Source: Clarkia xantiana subsp. parviflora (Eukaryota; Streptophyta; Magnoliopsida; Myrtales; Onagraceae). Taken from it: a stretch of 64,000 nt of DNA. Where the stretch lies: positions 14,020,090-14,084,089 of the forward strand of contig JAPTYO010000012.1 of assembly GCA_036873135.1 (NCBI GenBank), in the 5' to 3' direction. Below are positions 1 to 11,811 of the stretch, in pieces (the stretch's first letter is position 1; each line of letters begins with the position of its first letter). The notes under the pieces are model-generated. The model saw only the letters and a program-made list of their open reading frames with translations, was not told where the DNA came from and ran no database searches. Both the position numbers and the translations under genes were made by a program.

Positions 1-625
1 AATTGCAACTCAACCGTATTATATTTTTGAATCATAGCAGTAAAAAATATAGTAACTATTCAATGAAATTGCGCGTAACACAAAACTTTAAATATTTCTT
101 TTAAATGGTATTAATGTGCACTGCAAAAATTTGTAAAGTATTTGATAATAATGAAGTATAAAAAAATTAATTATAGTTTTTTATCCAAAATTTAGATAAT
201 ACTTTAGATTATGTATTTGATGGCAAAAAAAAGCTAATTAATACTTATATGTTGTTATTATTGGACATCCATTATATATATATATTTGCATAATAATATT
301 GTAATAATACTAGACAAAATTAATATACTTAAAAATTAATCATTTTATGTTAAAAACAATTTTGAATAATTTATTGACTAAAAAATGTGGTTATCCCAAA
401 AAATTAAATTCTCTATCGCAGTGAATTTAAAAATACTCTTTTGTTCAGTGTTCTTCATTTATCTCTTTGCATCCCATTTGAATTTCTTAATGTTTCAATG
501 AGATTTTTGTAACAACATTTTGTTAATGATCTTATCAATAAGTTTTTATAACAAAACGTTTATTAACGAGACTTTACTGTATTATAGTTTTGAGTCATTT
601 GACATCAAATTTATCATTTTTTTAG
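1..625. other. AT-rich intergenic stretch
   Basis: This is AT-rich sequence with short A and T runs and no coding exon, tRNA or repeat terminus that I can support. The short open frame near 520-726 overlaps the left terminal repeat of the adjacent element and has no protein-like composition. Confidence 0.5.
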
Positions 626-1459
626 GGTTAAATGGTTTTTTGGTGTCTTATGTTTGGTCAATGTTGGCTTTTAGTGTCATGTGTTTTATTTTGAATTTTT
701 TGGTGTCATATGTTTGCATTTTGTAGATTTTTAGTGCATCCATTAGTCCACGTTAAATTTGACCGTTAAATACTTTTATTTTGTTCAATTTAGTCTCTAA
801 TCTTATTCCGGCCACATCAAAAAATATTCCGGCCACCGCCCAAGGCCGCCAGAACCCGCACAAGGCCGTCGGCCACCATCCAAGCCCACCGGTGACCACC
901 AATCGGGGCTGGATAGCTCCGATTAGAATCGTTCGGTCCCAATTGGGCCACCGAGGGCCCTGATCGGCACAGAGCTCCAGATCGGAGCTCTGTGGCTCAA
1001 GTCGGAGCTCTGTGGCTCAGTTCGGGGCCACAGAGCTCCAGATCGGCGATTAGGGCCCCCGACTAGAGCTACAAAGATCCAATATGGAGCTCTGTGGCCC
1101 ATACCTGAGCCACAGAGCACTCTGATCGGAGCTTTGTGGCTCCGACTAGAGCATAACTACGATCTGGAGCTCTGTGGCTCCGATCTGGACTCTCAGCAGC
1201 CCAACCGAGACCGGACGGCGGAGCCGTCCGGCCCCGATTGGTGGTCACTGGTGGGCTTGGATAGTGGCTGGAAGAAGATTATGAACCAAATTGAATAAAA
1301 TAAAATTATTTCAAACTTAACCGTTGATTAACGGATGCACCAAAAGTCTACAAAATGCAAATATATGACACCAAAAATTTACAAAATAAAACGTACGACA
1401 AAAGAAACGAACATTGGCTAAACATATGGCAGTATGGCACCAAAACACCATTTTTAACC
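626..1459. mobile_element. Mutator-like non-autonomous element 1 (long TIRs, GC-rich cargo)
   Basis: The left end begins GGTTAAATGG and the right end is its inverted partner finishing in TTAACC. Both arms continue for over 100 bases with shared phrases such as GGTGTCATATGTTTGCAT. Flanks are T-rich (TTTTTTTAG on the left, a T run on the right), which fits a 9-bp target duplication but does not prove one. The interior (about 800-1265) is much richer in GC than the arms and holds imperfect repeats of GGAGCTCTGTGGCT in both orientations and CCGGCCACC phrases. No transposase is present, so it is non-autonomous. It belongs with the elements at 10575, 17496 and 56572. Confidence 0.7.
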
Positions 1460-1750
1460 TTTTTTTTTTTTTTTTTTTTATTACAAAACTGCTCTTCCTT
1501 CTCTGTACTTTGCCTTGTCCGGATCTCAAATTCCAAATTGTTGGATTCGCTTTGGTTTCTTTATTTAGACCATAGGGAGGTTCAAGGATAGAAAAACAGT
1601 TTACTCGTGCGTCCGTGCCTTTTAAGTTTTCACTGTCATGTTGGAAGATTGAAGAAATTACTTAAAATCAAACTTAATTAGTTTATCCAACATTATTAGG
1701 GCTAATTATCAAATTGCTGACTACGGAACAATTCACATACCCTACACATG

Positions 1751-1784
<34 letters not shown>

Positions 1785-2148
1785 GCTAAATTACTTGCGG
1801 ATGTTTGGACAACTAAAATGCAGCTTTTTGCATCAAATCTCAATGAAAATCAATCAAGATGTTAAAAATCAACTATGAACAAAAAAAGAAACCCATATAT
1901 ATACTACATAATAAATGTGGATACAATAAAATAATTATAATAACCCCAGCCAAAATCAAATTCACAAGAAAGAAAAATAAAACAATTGCTTGGCAGCTTC
2001 TTTGTATATTTTTTGTATGAGAGTAACTATGAAAGCCAAAACTGTGAGAGGAAGCAGAAGGCTAAGTAACTACTAAACTTCCTAAAAGAATAGAGGGTGG
2101 TGGGGAGGGAGGAGTTGATGAAATCAATCAAAGCCTTAAATACTTATA
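1460..2148. other. Intergenic and 3' flank of HPAT
   Basis: The stretch contains a T run directly after the element, an A run of about 38 bases at 1749-1788 and AT-rich sequence. The right part probably holds the 3' untranslated region of the minus-strand HPAT gene, whose stop codon is at 2149-2151. No other gene is seen. Confidence 0.5.
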
Positions 2149-3989
2149 CTAGTCTGTGTTCCAATTGGGAATATTCTCTGTAGCTTCATTCACCATCTTC
2201 ACCAGAGTTACCTGCCATTAAATATCAGCATCACCATTCAAGAACACCACCATATGAACAGAAGAAGAAAAAGATGATGAATGTTCATCAACCAGACCAA
2301 AAAGACAAGTACAAATAATAATATAATATAATCACATCACATACCACACTCTCAGGAACTCCAGATGGAGGCAATGAAAGGTTTCTTGGAGGCGGTCCTC
2401 GAAGATACGATCTCTTGTCAAATCGCCACTCTCCTATTTTCCCGTATGTTAATTCCCCCTGCATATCAAGTTTACACAAAAAGTAACACGAGGTTGTAAA
2501 ATGTAGAAAATGCAACTTTTGCATAACTGTAGACAATGTAAAACACACCTTCATGTTATAGTCACACCCGTAAGTATAGTGAATAATGAACTTGTTTTTG
2601 GTTTCCAAATCCCATGGAGGCTGAATTTTTTTACAACAAAATGATCAGTACATTAAGAAAAGACTTGAAAGGCCAGCAGATATATAAGATCGCATCACCT
2701 GGAGCATAAAGTCTTTACGTAGTACATGCTGCACCCCATGTAAAGCAGATGCAACGGCATAAGCATACCTTTTTTGTTTTTTTAAAAAAAGAGTAATGTT
2801 AGAGTATGATCAAAGTGGACATCACAATTTATTAGGATTAAGCAGAAACATAATGTGTTCTTTACATCTCAAGAACCCATCCAAAGGCTTTATCAGTCTC
2901 AGGATCGTCTTTCATTTTCAGAGACACGTTCATCCATGTAGGAGCAACCTTCTCCAAAATTTCCTGTAATACATAATTTCATGCAAAAAGGGCATCACAT
3001 AAAAGCCAGAAGCTCTATGTTTGAGATATATTAGCATTTGCCAAAATATAATCTTGGAACAATGAATCTCATAGAGTCTGTCTTTCACATTATTCTGCTA
3101 AAATAACGATTCAAATCAACATACTGTCACATATAGGTTTTTTTCATTGTTGAAATGCAATACCTTCTTAATAATAACAGGGGAGTTTCCAATTGGGTCG
3201 ACATTTTTCACGGGGCCCATCTCCTCGGGGTAGAACTTCCTTACAATTTTCTCGTTCTGCTCAGGCTTTATGTAGAAAAATGGGAAAGCAGCAGGAAAGC
3301 TTTCAGTAGCCAAATTAGGCAAAGGTCTAACAAATATATGATCAGGCTCTGCCATCAGTATATATCTGCAACAATCCAGACAGCAGATTACTAAATGGAA
3401 AACAACAGGTCAAGGAATTCCGCAACACACAGTTACTTTAAGACTCACTCTTCCTCAATTGTAGCCATTTCCAACCACTGAACAAAGGCCCATGGTCTAT
3501 TTAATACAATGTAGCCCTGGTTAAACACATATAAGAAACGTCAGTGTCAGGGCATGCTTGAAATATATATAATTGAAGCTTTACCCGATCAAGACCAGCA
3601 GGAAGAGGATCAACCACCATGGTGGGAATCTCATCCATCAAGTTATCGGGGCTTCCTGAATGCAAAATCCGGGTGAATCCACCCATTCCGGATCCAGGCA
3701 AATCCTTCTGTTGCTTATACCAATAATACATGATCCGGCACTGCCACTTGCTGTAAGGAGCATCTGTTGCCGTTAGGGCGACATGGAAAGGCGAGTTTGA
3801 GTTTCTAGGGGTCTTCACATTATCAGGCATCTCAACAATGGGATCTGCATCTGATACTAGCTTGATTGTTTCGTTGCCCACCAATTTCCCGACGGTTGCA
3901 TTGTGCAGGATCATGGTTACCAGGTTATATGTAGCAAAGCAAAATCCACAAGTCAAAAGAACCAACAGTAATGGAGATGACCTTGCCAT
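2149..3989 (-). CDS. HPAT: Hydroxyproline O-arabinosyltransferase (HPAT, GT95 family)
   Basis: Coding exons on the minus strand: 3989-3585, 3516-3449, 3365-3164, 2963-2866, 2768-2699, 2620-2549, 2458-2345, 2211-2149. They sum to 1092 nt, or 363 residues plus stop, close to the roughly 360 usual for HPATs. Every junction is GT-AG and keeps frame. The N-terminus has a short basic start and one hydrophobic segment (about residues 6-27), typical of a type II Golgi membrane protein. Recognisable family segments are GGFTRILHSG, VVDPLPAGLDR, LMAEPDHIF and YGCDYNMKGELTYGKIGEW. From family knowledge, HPATs add the first L-arabinofuranose to hydroxyproline of extensins and CLE signalling peptides in the Golgi. 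The 5' untranslated region probably contains an intron (acceptor near 4172, donor near 4678). The identification is firm; which paralogue is unclear. Confidence 0.95.
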
Positions 3990-5655
3990 GGCCTTCTTTG
4001 CAAAATCAGAATCAATAACAAAAAAATCGAACTTTGGTGGTGTTGGATGAAAAAACAGCTACACGATCTCCTTTCTCCACTGGATCATCAAATTTGTTTT
4101 GGATTGCAGTCAAAACCACGAGATAGTAAGTAACATCGAGCATAACTTGCTGAAGTACTCCTTGATTGCAACCTGAAAGAGGTTTAAGATTGAACAAAAT
4201 TCAATCTAGATCACACCAAGGATAACGCACATTGTCTACATACACCTCAAAACACTGAATTGACAAAATTGACATTAAAGTGATGATCTACAAAGCAATC
4301 TGCACGATGACAAGACGATGAATTTTGAAAGATTATAAATCCAAATTCCAAATAATCGTAATTTCATCAATGAAAGTCAGCATCGAACTTAATTTCCATA
4401 ACCGATCCCACCGAAAACCTAAAATCAAGGATGTTTAAAAAAATCCGACAGATAACAGAGTCAATACCGGACATGCCCCGAATCCTGGCAGAAATACCGT
4501 ATCAATTGAAAGGAATTTTTTTTCCATAAACCCAGAAGTACTAGGCGACGAGTGACAATTTCAAGCCATCTCCATGGAGATTAACAAGAACAGCAAGAAG
4601 AGAAGACCGTTCCAGTGAGTGGCAGGTACATAAGAAGTAGAATGCCACGGAATTGCTGAAGAAGAGCGACGAACAAACCTGAGTTTGAGAATGGTGATTC
4701 TAGTGCGATCAGAGCTGAAGGCCGTGGCGTTGACGTGGATGGGAGGTTTGTTGGATCCGAAACTCTTCGTCGGAGGTTTATGAAAAGAGAATTAATTAAT
4801 TCTTCACGTCTTTTTGCTCCTTTGTCTCTTGTCCCTGTTTCAGCACCTTTACGAGTCTCTCCACTCACTGACTGCCCCCCTTGGCTTAATTATGATGATG
4901 ATGCACATCCCAAAATACAATTTAGGTTAATTCACCCGTTCATTGCAGTGCTACCCCCGAACTTTATAATAAGATTTCAAAAGGAACCCAACTGCCAAGT
5001 GGTTGCATAAGTCACACAATTAGATAGAATTAGGGCTCACGATGGTTATACCAACCGACTATGTAACCATTTTCGTAATTTTTGTATTTCGTGTTCCAGA
5101 ATTGAAATCGTAGGTATAACAGCAGATGATTTTATTGTATAAATTTTGAGGTAGTTAATTTTTTATCCTAGACCTTGCATTTAAGATTTTAAATATTGTA
5201 GTCCTAAAATATTAAGTCAACAATTAAAACCCTCTAGTTCCACTCCACACCCTTGAGTTTTTTTTGGCCAAACACACCCTTGAGTTGAGATTGTCCAAAC
5301 GACCACATAAGTAGAACAAATTAATACAATGGAACAAGTACAACATAATCCAAAGTACAAAGCACAACGATGATAACCGCACAATAAAAATTCATAATCG
5401 AGAATTATCATTCTCTAACTTACAAAACCCTAGCTAGTCACTACTCACTAGTGAATTATTTTTATACATAAATCGACTTGCATCATGTCATGTTAAGATC
5501 AACATTAACTTACCTTCATGGACTAAGTTCATGAGCCAATATTAACTTAAGCTTTATGGGCCAATGTTGAGGACTTGGGCTAAAAAACTTGGACCAAGTT
5601 GAAGGAAAAATCTAGAAAATAAGGGCCTAGAATAAGTGTAGAATATTCTAGGGAT
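3990..5655. other. HPAT 5' region and intergenic DNA
   Basis: On the minus strand a splice acceptor (CTTTCAG) near 4172 and a donor (CAG, GTTTG) near 4678 suggest a 5' UTR intron of HPAT, with transcription starting somewhere above 4700. This is inferred from splice consensus only. The rest, to 5655, is AT-rich with no supported gene; open frames at 4581-5010 and 5217-5411 show no recognisable protein. Confidence 0.4.
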
Positions 5656-6149
5656 TAGGCTTGGGCATAAAAACCGGTCCGGCCGGACTGGTTCGGAATT
5701 GGTCTGGAACCGGTCCGCAGTGGACCGGTCCAAATTGGACTGGTTTGTAACCCCTAAATTGGAACCAGTCCAAGGGGTATACCAAACCAGTCCAATTAAC
5801 CAGTCCGGACCGGACCGGTTTTGAACTGCTTTTAAGTAAAAAAAAAAAACGTTTTGACTGCATTTGACTGAGACTATTTTCTTTTTTTTTTTAAAAAAAA
5901 CCGGTTTTGGACCGGTTTTTACGGGTTTTTAATGATAGAACCAGTCCGACATATAAAACCAGTCCAGGACTTGTTTTTTAAAAAAAACAGGCCAAAACCG
6001 GTTCTGGATCGGTTCTAACCAGTCCAGTTTTTTTTAGACCAACCTAAGCCAATATAAAACCCTAGTCATTACTGGACCGGACCGTTTAAAACAGTTCCGG
6101 CCCGGTTCGGAACCGGTTCGGGCTGAACCGGTTCAGTGCCCACCCCCTA
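5656..6149. mobile_element. hAT-type non-autonomous element (perfect 8-bp TSD)
   Basis: The left end reads TAGGCTTGGGCA and the right end is the inverse of TAGGGGGTGGGCAC, giving terminal inverted repeats of the plant hAT type. The 8-bp direct repeat CTAGGGAT flanks it exactly (5648-5655 and 6150-6157), the expected hAT target duplication. The 494-bp interior is made of subterminal repeats of ACCGGTCC, CCAGTCC and CCGGTTC in both orientations, probably transposase binding sites. No transposase is encoded. The open frame at 5648-5863 is just translation of these repeats. Confidence 0.88.
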
Positions 6150-6157
6150 CTAGGGAT

Positions 6158-7320
6158 TACTTGGTACTTAGATATTTGTTAGGGTCATTCTAGAGTTTCT
6201 AAAATTAGATTTTCCTAGAAAGACCTTAGGCACCCTATAAATAGGAGTAATCTCATTTTTGTAGGAGTGCAAACAAAAAGCAACCACTACAACACCTACT
6301 ACCATCACAAAATGTAAGAGTCTCCTATCATATTTAGAGTAAGAGAGTTATATGTATAAGAGTTCTTCATTAGCTACTAAATACGGTTTTGGACAAGTGT
6401 AAATTGGCACTTTGTTATTTATGAACAACTAGAAAACTTATAACAATATAATAACCGCACGTCATTATTATGCACGTTTATCATTATAAAAAATTAGGGA
6501 AATAGCCTTCAGAGGCCTGCCTTTTGGAACCTCTGCATCCATTGGACATATTAAATGCCCTCATCAAATTTTCTCACTACAAATCCTACTAATTAATGTG
6601 AAATTTCTGGAAATGTTCTGTCATCAAGTATTTAGCTTGCTATGTGGTAATTTTAACATGGCCAAAAAAATAATAATTTTAAATTAATTTATTTGACGTG
6701 TCTTAGATTAATAATACAAAATTATACTTTTTAGTGTACATATTATATATAGAATATACAGATATGAAATTATGACTTTTTAGGAAAGAATTAAACTATA
6801 ATCGAATAAATAAAGTAAAAAAAAAATCAAATAGGAAAAATATAAGATTTCAAGAGCCAATTTGAAAATAATTATATTTTTAAGACTAAAAGTACACATC
6901 GTCAAAAGATGTATCGCCAAAAGATGTGAGAAAAAAATTTCTTATGTAAAAAGTAATGTCACTATTTAAATGAGATATATCTAATTCGTAAATATTAATT
7001 TTTTTAGTTAATTTGTTTTAAGGGAGCTAAAAAGTATACACTAGTTATTATAATATTATTTCAATTTAATATAATAATAAAAATAATAAACAAATCCATA
7101 ATGAAATTTGAGTGGTACCTTCAACAATTGCTGTCGTTTGAAGAAGTTTTTTTTTTTTTCTTTTCTAAAGAACTCCTTGCCACGTTGAAAAATAGTTAAG
7201 TTTTGTGATAGGGTACACTGTGCATGGCGATTTGTAATGACGTTAGTAATATGTATGTATGTATAGATATAGATGACCTTTATAATAAAGAGAGCTAGCT
7301 AGCTACTTGCTTAATAATAA
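6158..7320. other. AT-rich intergenic stretch
   Basis: No coding exon, RNA gene or clear repeat terminus was found. The sequence is strongly AT-rich with homopolymer runs. Confidence 0.5.
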
Positions 7321-8962
7321 CTAGGTGCCGAACCCGCGCATCGCGCGGGTGATATAAAAAGTAAAATAAACTTATAAAATGAAAAATAAAATGTGTGAAA
7401 TGAGACTTTAATATGAATAATTAATATTTTTATATAACAAAATTATAATCATATCTATCTATATCTATATATATATATATATATAATAAAGTAAAAGGAA
7501 ATAGTGTGAGATGACTTAGAGTTGCCACGTCATAATAGCATCTAGAATGAATTCCATTTTAGCACGACACAATAACATCTAGAAGAAATTCCATGCTGAC
7601 ACGTCATAAATTTAATCCACTCGCAATTATCTTCTACGCGCTGCTTTCTCCGCCTATTTCTTCACTCCACAATTACTGTCATTCACTTATTTGCACGTTA
7701 ATTATCTCCTCTCATAATCTCTTCCTCTCCCCCCCTTCACCTTAATTAATATATAGTTTTTGAAACCTACATTTTTTAGAGAAATAAATAGATTAAAATT
7801 GAGTTTTTTTTTCTTTTTAAATTGTTTGTTTAGGTGGAGTTGTATAATTGGTTAACAATGAGTATGACGTGGCACTCTAGGTCCAAATGCTGACGTGGCA
7901 ACTCTAGGTCCTCCCACTCTTTTTCATTTTACTTTATTATATATACTAAGTTAAATATATGAACGCCCTTGTAGAAAAATGCCCAAGTAATAACTAAGAC
8001 AAAAGTATATTTTAGTCATTATCTTTTTTTGGCCAAATATTTTTAGTCATCATCACTGATTGCATTCATCCAAGGAAAGAAGAAAGTTGAACATACATCT
8101 CTAACCCACCTCCAGCCTTTTGAGAATCAAACACAAATCCGAAGAAATCTTCTACTCTCACAAAATGATGAAATGGAGTCGAGCAAAAGAAACTCCTCGA
8201 GCAGAGCATATACAGTAAAATGCAGAGTAGGATCTAGTGAAGATAAAACTCGATAAGTGATGAGACTGATCGGTTGGTGAGAAGAACTCGCATAAACGAC
8301 AACGATAATGAACATCGGGAGAAAAAGGTTGACGATTGAGCTGCCAAATGTATTGTATTACTTGCAAATCTGGAAAAAAAAATCGTTATTAACCTAGAAA
8401 TCTCATCAAGTAAGCTCTTCCTCCAATGTTAGACCCGTTTTAGGTGCATGATTTCCTTAAAAACGTCACAGGCTGTGGAAGAGCATACTGATTCAACTAA
8501 GTTTCAGACATAGAGTTGTGGACAACCTACAGTTGGGGGAACATGAACAACCAAGATCGTAGAAAAGTAACAAAATTAAGATGCTAAAGGTAAAAGAAAA
8601 TTGTTTCCTCGAAGTAGCAATTATTCTTAGGAAAAAACGCAGAATAAGATCTCACCGGAATTCAACTGTTGGGGCACATATTCTTGGTTCTTGGTGGGAC
8701 CTTATACCACTCTTTTATAGCATCACTCTTTTTTTTGGAAGCGTAATAAATTGTTATATTTTGGTTAAGTGAGACTTTTGGTTTCTCTAGAAGTCATCAT
8801 TAAAGTGAGATGGTTGAGATGAATGAACCAAGTATCAAACCGGTAAAACCGAAAATCGGTTGTAGAAACCATGCTAAAGGATGACGTGGCGTACTTATAT
8901 TCATCTATTAGTCTGACGTGGCGCACTTACATTTTCTTAGTCTTTTTCCTATTATATATAGA
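7321..8962 (-). mobile_element. Helitron-like element, non-autonomous
   Basis: Read on the minus strand, the 3' end at 7321-7350 has a GC hairpin (CACCCGCGCGATGCGCGGGT) followed by GGCACCTAG, and the next base outside is T. The 5' end at 8962 begins TCTATATATAATAG and is preceded by A. A 5' TC, a 3' hairpin plus CTAG and insertion between A and T are the hallmarks of plant Helitrons. No Rep/helicase is seen. A second pair of Helitron-like 5' termini lies inside in inverted orientation (about 7450-7945). The middle (8050-8870) is not recognised and may be captured DNA. Confidence 0.7.
7446..7945. repeat. Inverted pair of Helitron-5'-like arms
   Basis: The left arm (about 7465-7530) contains ATATATAATAAAGTAAAA and AGAGTTGCCACGTCA. 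The right arm (about 7890-7945) carries the reverse complement of nearly the same series. The roughly 500-bp unit therefore has fold-back structure and sits within the larger Helitron-like segment. It may be a nested element with duplicated 5' termini. Confidence 0.6.
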
Positions 8963-9419
8963 TAGTTCAGATTGGTAGAAAGCGTGAACCGAAGCCGAAA
9001 TTCGGCCCAATTGATTGACATTGACAGGCTTTTAATGGACGGGTCTTAGGACAGTCCAAGCCTTACAAAATACAAACTGGGCTCCATCAAAACCAAAATA
9101 ATAAAAATGATTATTTATAAATAATAATAATAATAAAAAATAAAGAATTCATCATCTTCTCCTTTTTTGTATCTCGATCGAGATCATCCATCCCCATTTC
9201 GTCCATCTTTCTATCTTGTTTGTCTTCGCAGAAAAGCAAACGTAACGTAACCCACCTTCATTCTCGGCCGCCGTCTCTGTTCCTAGCTAAATTCCGGTGA
9301 AAAAGCTGTATCGTTTCCGTCTCAATCCATCCTTTCCACCTCCTGATTCACCATTCCCCTATTCAATCCTCCATTTTCTTGGCTATTACGTTTTAAAGGA
9401 ACACCAAATTTGATCAATC
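8963..9419 (+). promoter_or_regulatory. Promoter and 5' UTR region of the glutaredoxin-like gene
   Basis: This stretch separates the Helitron-like end from the start codon at 9420. A TATA-like segment (TTATTTATAAATA, about 9111-9123) is followed by CT-rich sequence typical of a plant 5' leader. The transcription start is inferred, not seen. Confidence 0.35.
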
Positions 9420-10208
9420 ATGGCGACTCATTACGGAAACAACCGGAATTCCCCCGTCAAGCCTCACCGCTCCGTCTTCTCTCGCCCGATCCCCATGTTC
9501 GCAGAACCTCCACCGAAACCCATCTCCAACAATCAAAATCAACCAACCCTAGATCGCACCGCATCCATCAAAAAACCCACCGTCGACAAGGAAACTTCCC
9601 TCAAGGGCAAGGTAAGCCGCCTCCGCAGCTTGTTCGAATCTTCAAAACCCCCACCCGACGAAAAATCCAATCAATTCCCCTCCAAGACCAAACCCCCAAA
9701 ACCGTCATCCATCGTATCTAATCCCCACAACACCTCGTCCATCCGATTACCCGGTACAGAGGATCGAATCGTCGTCTACTTAACAAGCCTGCACGGAATT
9801 CGGCGAACGTTCGAGGATTGTTACACGGTGAAGATGATATTCAAAGGATTCAGGTTATGGGTGGATGAACGTGACGTGTCCATGGATCGTGGGTACATAA
9901 AGGAGCTGCAAAGGGTTCTGGGCGAGAAAGTTGTGACGTTGCCGCAGGTGTTCATCCGAGGGAACTACATCGGTGGATCTGACGCCATCAAGCAGCTATA
10001 CGAAACAGGTGAATTGGCGGAACTGCTGGAGAGGTTCCCGAAGAGGGCACCTGGGTTTGTATGTAGTTGTTGCGGGGATGTTAGGTTTGTGCCGTGTTCG
10101 AATTGCAGTGGGAGTAGAAAGGTGTTTGATGAAATTGAAGGGATGCTTAAGAGATGCTGGTGTTGCAATGAAAACGGTTTGGTTCGGTGCCGGGAATGCT
10201 GTTACTGA
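9420..10208 (+). CDS. Glutaredoxin-like protein with C-terminal four-CxxC zinc-binding region
   Basis: A single uninterrupted exon of 262 codons. Residues 1-110 are proline/serine-rich, basic and probably disordered. Residues 115-205 form a glutaredoxin-like fold (RIVVYLTSLHGIRRTFEDC, TLPQVFIRGNYIGGSD). The place where classical glutaredoxins have CPYC reads HGIR, so the redox CxxC is absent, as in the plant subgroup that includes Arabidopsis At5g39865. Residues 215-260 carry four cysteine pairs (C215/C218, C226/C229, C246/C249, C257/C260) that probably bind zinc. The biochemical role of this subgroup is not well established and I make no claim of thiol-transferase activity. The start is the first ATG and agrees with intronless family members. 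Confidence 0.9.
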   Translation: MATHYGNNRNSPVKPHRSVFSRPIPMFAEPPPKPISNNQNQPTLDRTASIKKPTVDKETSLKGKVSRLRSLFESSKPPPDEKSNQFPSKTKPPKPSSIVSNPHNTSSIRLPGTEDRIVVYLTSLHGIRRTFEDCYTVKMIFKGFRLWVDERDVSMDRGYIKELQRVLGEKVVTLPQVFIRGNYIGGSDAIKQLYETGELAELLERFPKRAPGFVCSCCGDVRFVPCSNCSGSRKVFDEIEGMLKRCWCCNENGLVRCRECCY

Positions 10209-10565
10209 CTGACTGACTGAGTATAGGTACGTACGTTAATTGCTTGCCATAATCTCTATCTTCTGCTGCATTTTATAAGGCTGGCTGGCTTAGTTGGATT
10301 GGATGGATTGAATCTTCTTCGGGTTCATGTATTCTTTTTTCCTTTGTGGACTCGTATGTATCAGCATGGGGTTGATATTCATATTCCTTGTCAATATGTA
10401 GATACATGTATGTATGAGGTAATACAATGCACAACGATGTATGTGCCTGATAAAATTATATATATGTAATAATAATATGAGGAAAAAGGGTACATGGATC
10501 CCTATTTTATATCCTCTTCAATGAAAGCGTTGCTTGTTTATTATACTGGATATATATATATATAT
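10209..10565. other. 3' flank of the glutaredoxin-like gene
   Basis: Probable 3' untranslated sequence followed by a (TA)n tract at about 10549-10574, which is the insertion site of the next element. No further gene is seen. Confidence 0.45.
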
Positions 10566-10574
10566 ATATATATA

Positions 10575-11274
10575 GGTTAATAATACAATAGGGCCTAAAT
10601 ATTTGCCCATGTTGCCAAAATGGGTCTAAATTGAAAAAACGTATTATTAAGGGCCTGAATTTTGAGTTTTGTGTATAAGTGAGGTCTCCGTCTATTTTTT
10701 ATGTTAAAAGTGACGGAAAGTGGTCACATGCCAAGCATGTGACCGAAAATAATTTGAAAACCCGAAAATGCCCTTTGACCTGAGTGTGTCCCTCACATGT
10801 TTGACCTAAAAAGACGAAAATACCCTTTAAGCCACCACAGCTCCGGCGACCACCACCACCCGGCTCCGGCGACCACCACCCATCTCCGGCGACCACCACC
10901 CCCTCCGACGACCAGATCGGAGCTTTTTGGGTCGCCGAGGTCGTCGGAATTGGGGTAGTGGTCGCCGGAGCTGGAGTGGTGGTCGCCGGAGCTAGGGTGG
11001 TGGTCGGTGGTCGGTGGCCGTGGTGGCCGTAGGGCATAATTAGTATGCAGAGATATTTTAGACATTTCACATTTCATTAATTAAACTGATAAATTGTATA
11101 ATAATTGCAAAAGGGTAATTTTGTCATTTCACGTATTTCCGTTACATTTAATAGCAAATTTGGACGGAAACTCGATTATCAACAAAATTCAGACCCTTAA
11201 TAATACGTTTTTTCAATTCAGACCCATTTTGGCAACATGGGCAAACATTCAGGCCCCTATTGAGTTCTTAACCC
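10575..11274. mobile_element. Mutator-like non-autonomous element 2 (long TIRs)
   Basis: The terminal inverted repeats are about 95 bases long and nearly identical. The left begins GGTTAATAATACAATAGGG; the right, read inverted, begins GGGTTAAGAACTCAATAGGG, and both continue through TTTGCCCATGTTGCCAAAAT. ATATATATA lies on both sides (10566-10574, 11275-11283), consistent with a 9-bp duplication but ambiguous because the target is a (TA)n tract. Inside the arms is a GTGACGGAAAGTGGTCACATG motif region. The GC-rich centre (10835-11030) repeats CTCCGGCGACCACCACC in both orientations. No transposase is seen. Confidence 0.82.
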
Positions 11275-11283
11275 ATATATATA

Positions 11284-11811
11284 TTTATCTGTTTGACTTA
11301 TGTCTTATGATGGTAATGGTTTATTAAATAAATCTAAATTAATTAGAAATTAAAATATAATACCATTAGGAAGTTGTTCTTCCTCTTCCACAGTTTTAGT
11401 AACAAGATTGGCTAACTCTAAGTAGTTAAACGGAATAGTCTACTGCATTAAGTTTGTCTTTTTATCCTTCTCTATATATGTATAGGGATGATAACTTTTG
11501 TTTTGAGTATTTTACTGCATAGATAGATGTTGAGCACTCTTTTAATGAGGGATCGCCACATGCATTTACATTTGACGTAATATTTAGCATCAACGTCTCA
11601 ATGCGCCTTAATTATGCCTTTTGAAAACACATTGTTTGAAGGTAAGTAGGTTCAATTTGAAGAAGAGTGATGCAACAAACTTGGGAAAACATACAACCAT
11701 GGCATTAGGGGAAGATTAAAATATCTTTTACATGGAAGTAAAAGTAAAACAACAAATTTATTCTGCATGATTACAAACAACATGTTATACCATACCACAC
11801 TAGTTGCTACT
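11284..11811. other. 3' flank of PHYA
   Basis: AT-rich sequence without a supported gene. The part nearest 11811 probably holds the 3' untranslated region of the minus-strand PHYA gene. Confidence 0.45.

Noticed and set aside
5648..5863. Minus-strand open frame of 71 codons
   Set aside because: It spans the left end and subterminal repeats of the hAT-type element.
9420..10208. Classical thiol-transferase glutaredoxin
   Set aside because: The CPYC/CPFC-type active site is absent; the corresponding position reads HGIR, so I called it glutaredoxin-like only.
10699..11077. Threonine/proline-rich open frames on the minus strand
   Set aside because: They translate the CGACCACCACC repeats of element 2 and run through its inverted arms, so they are not a gene.
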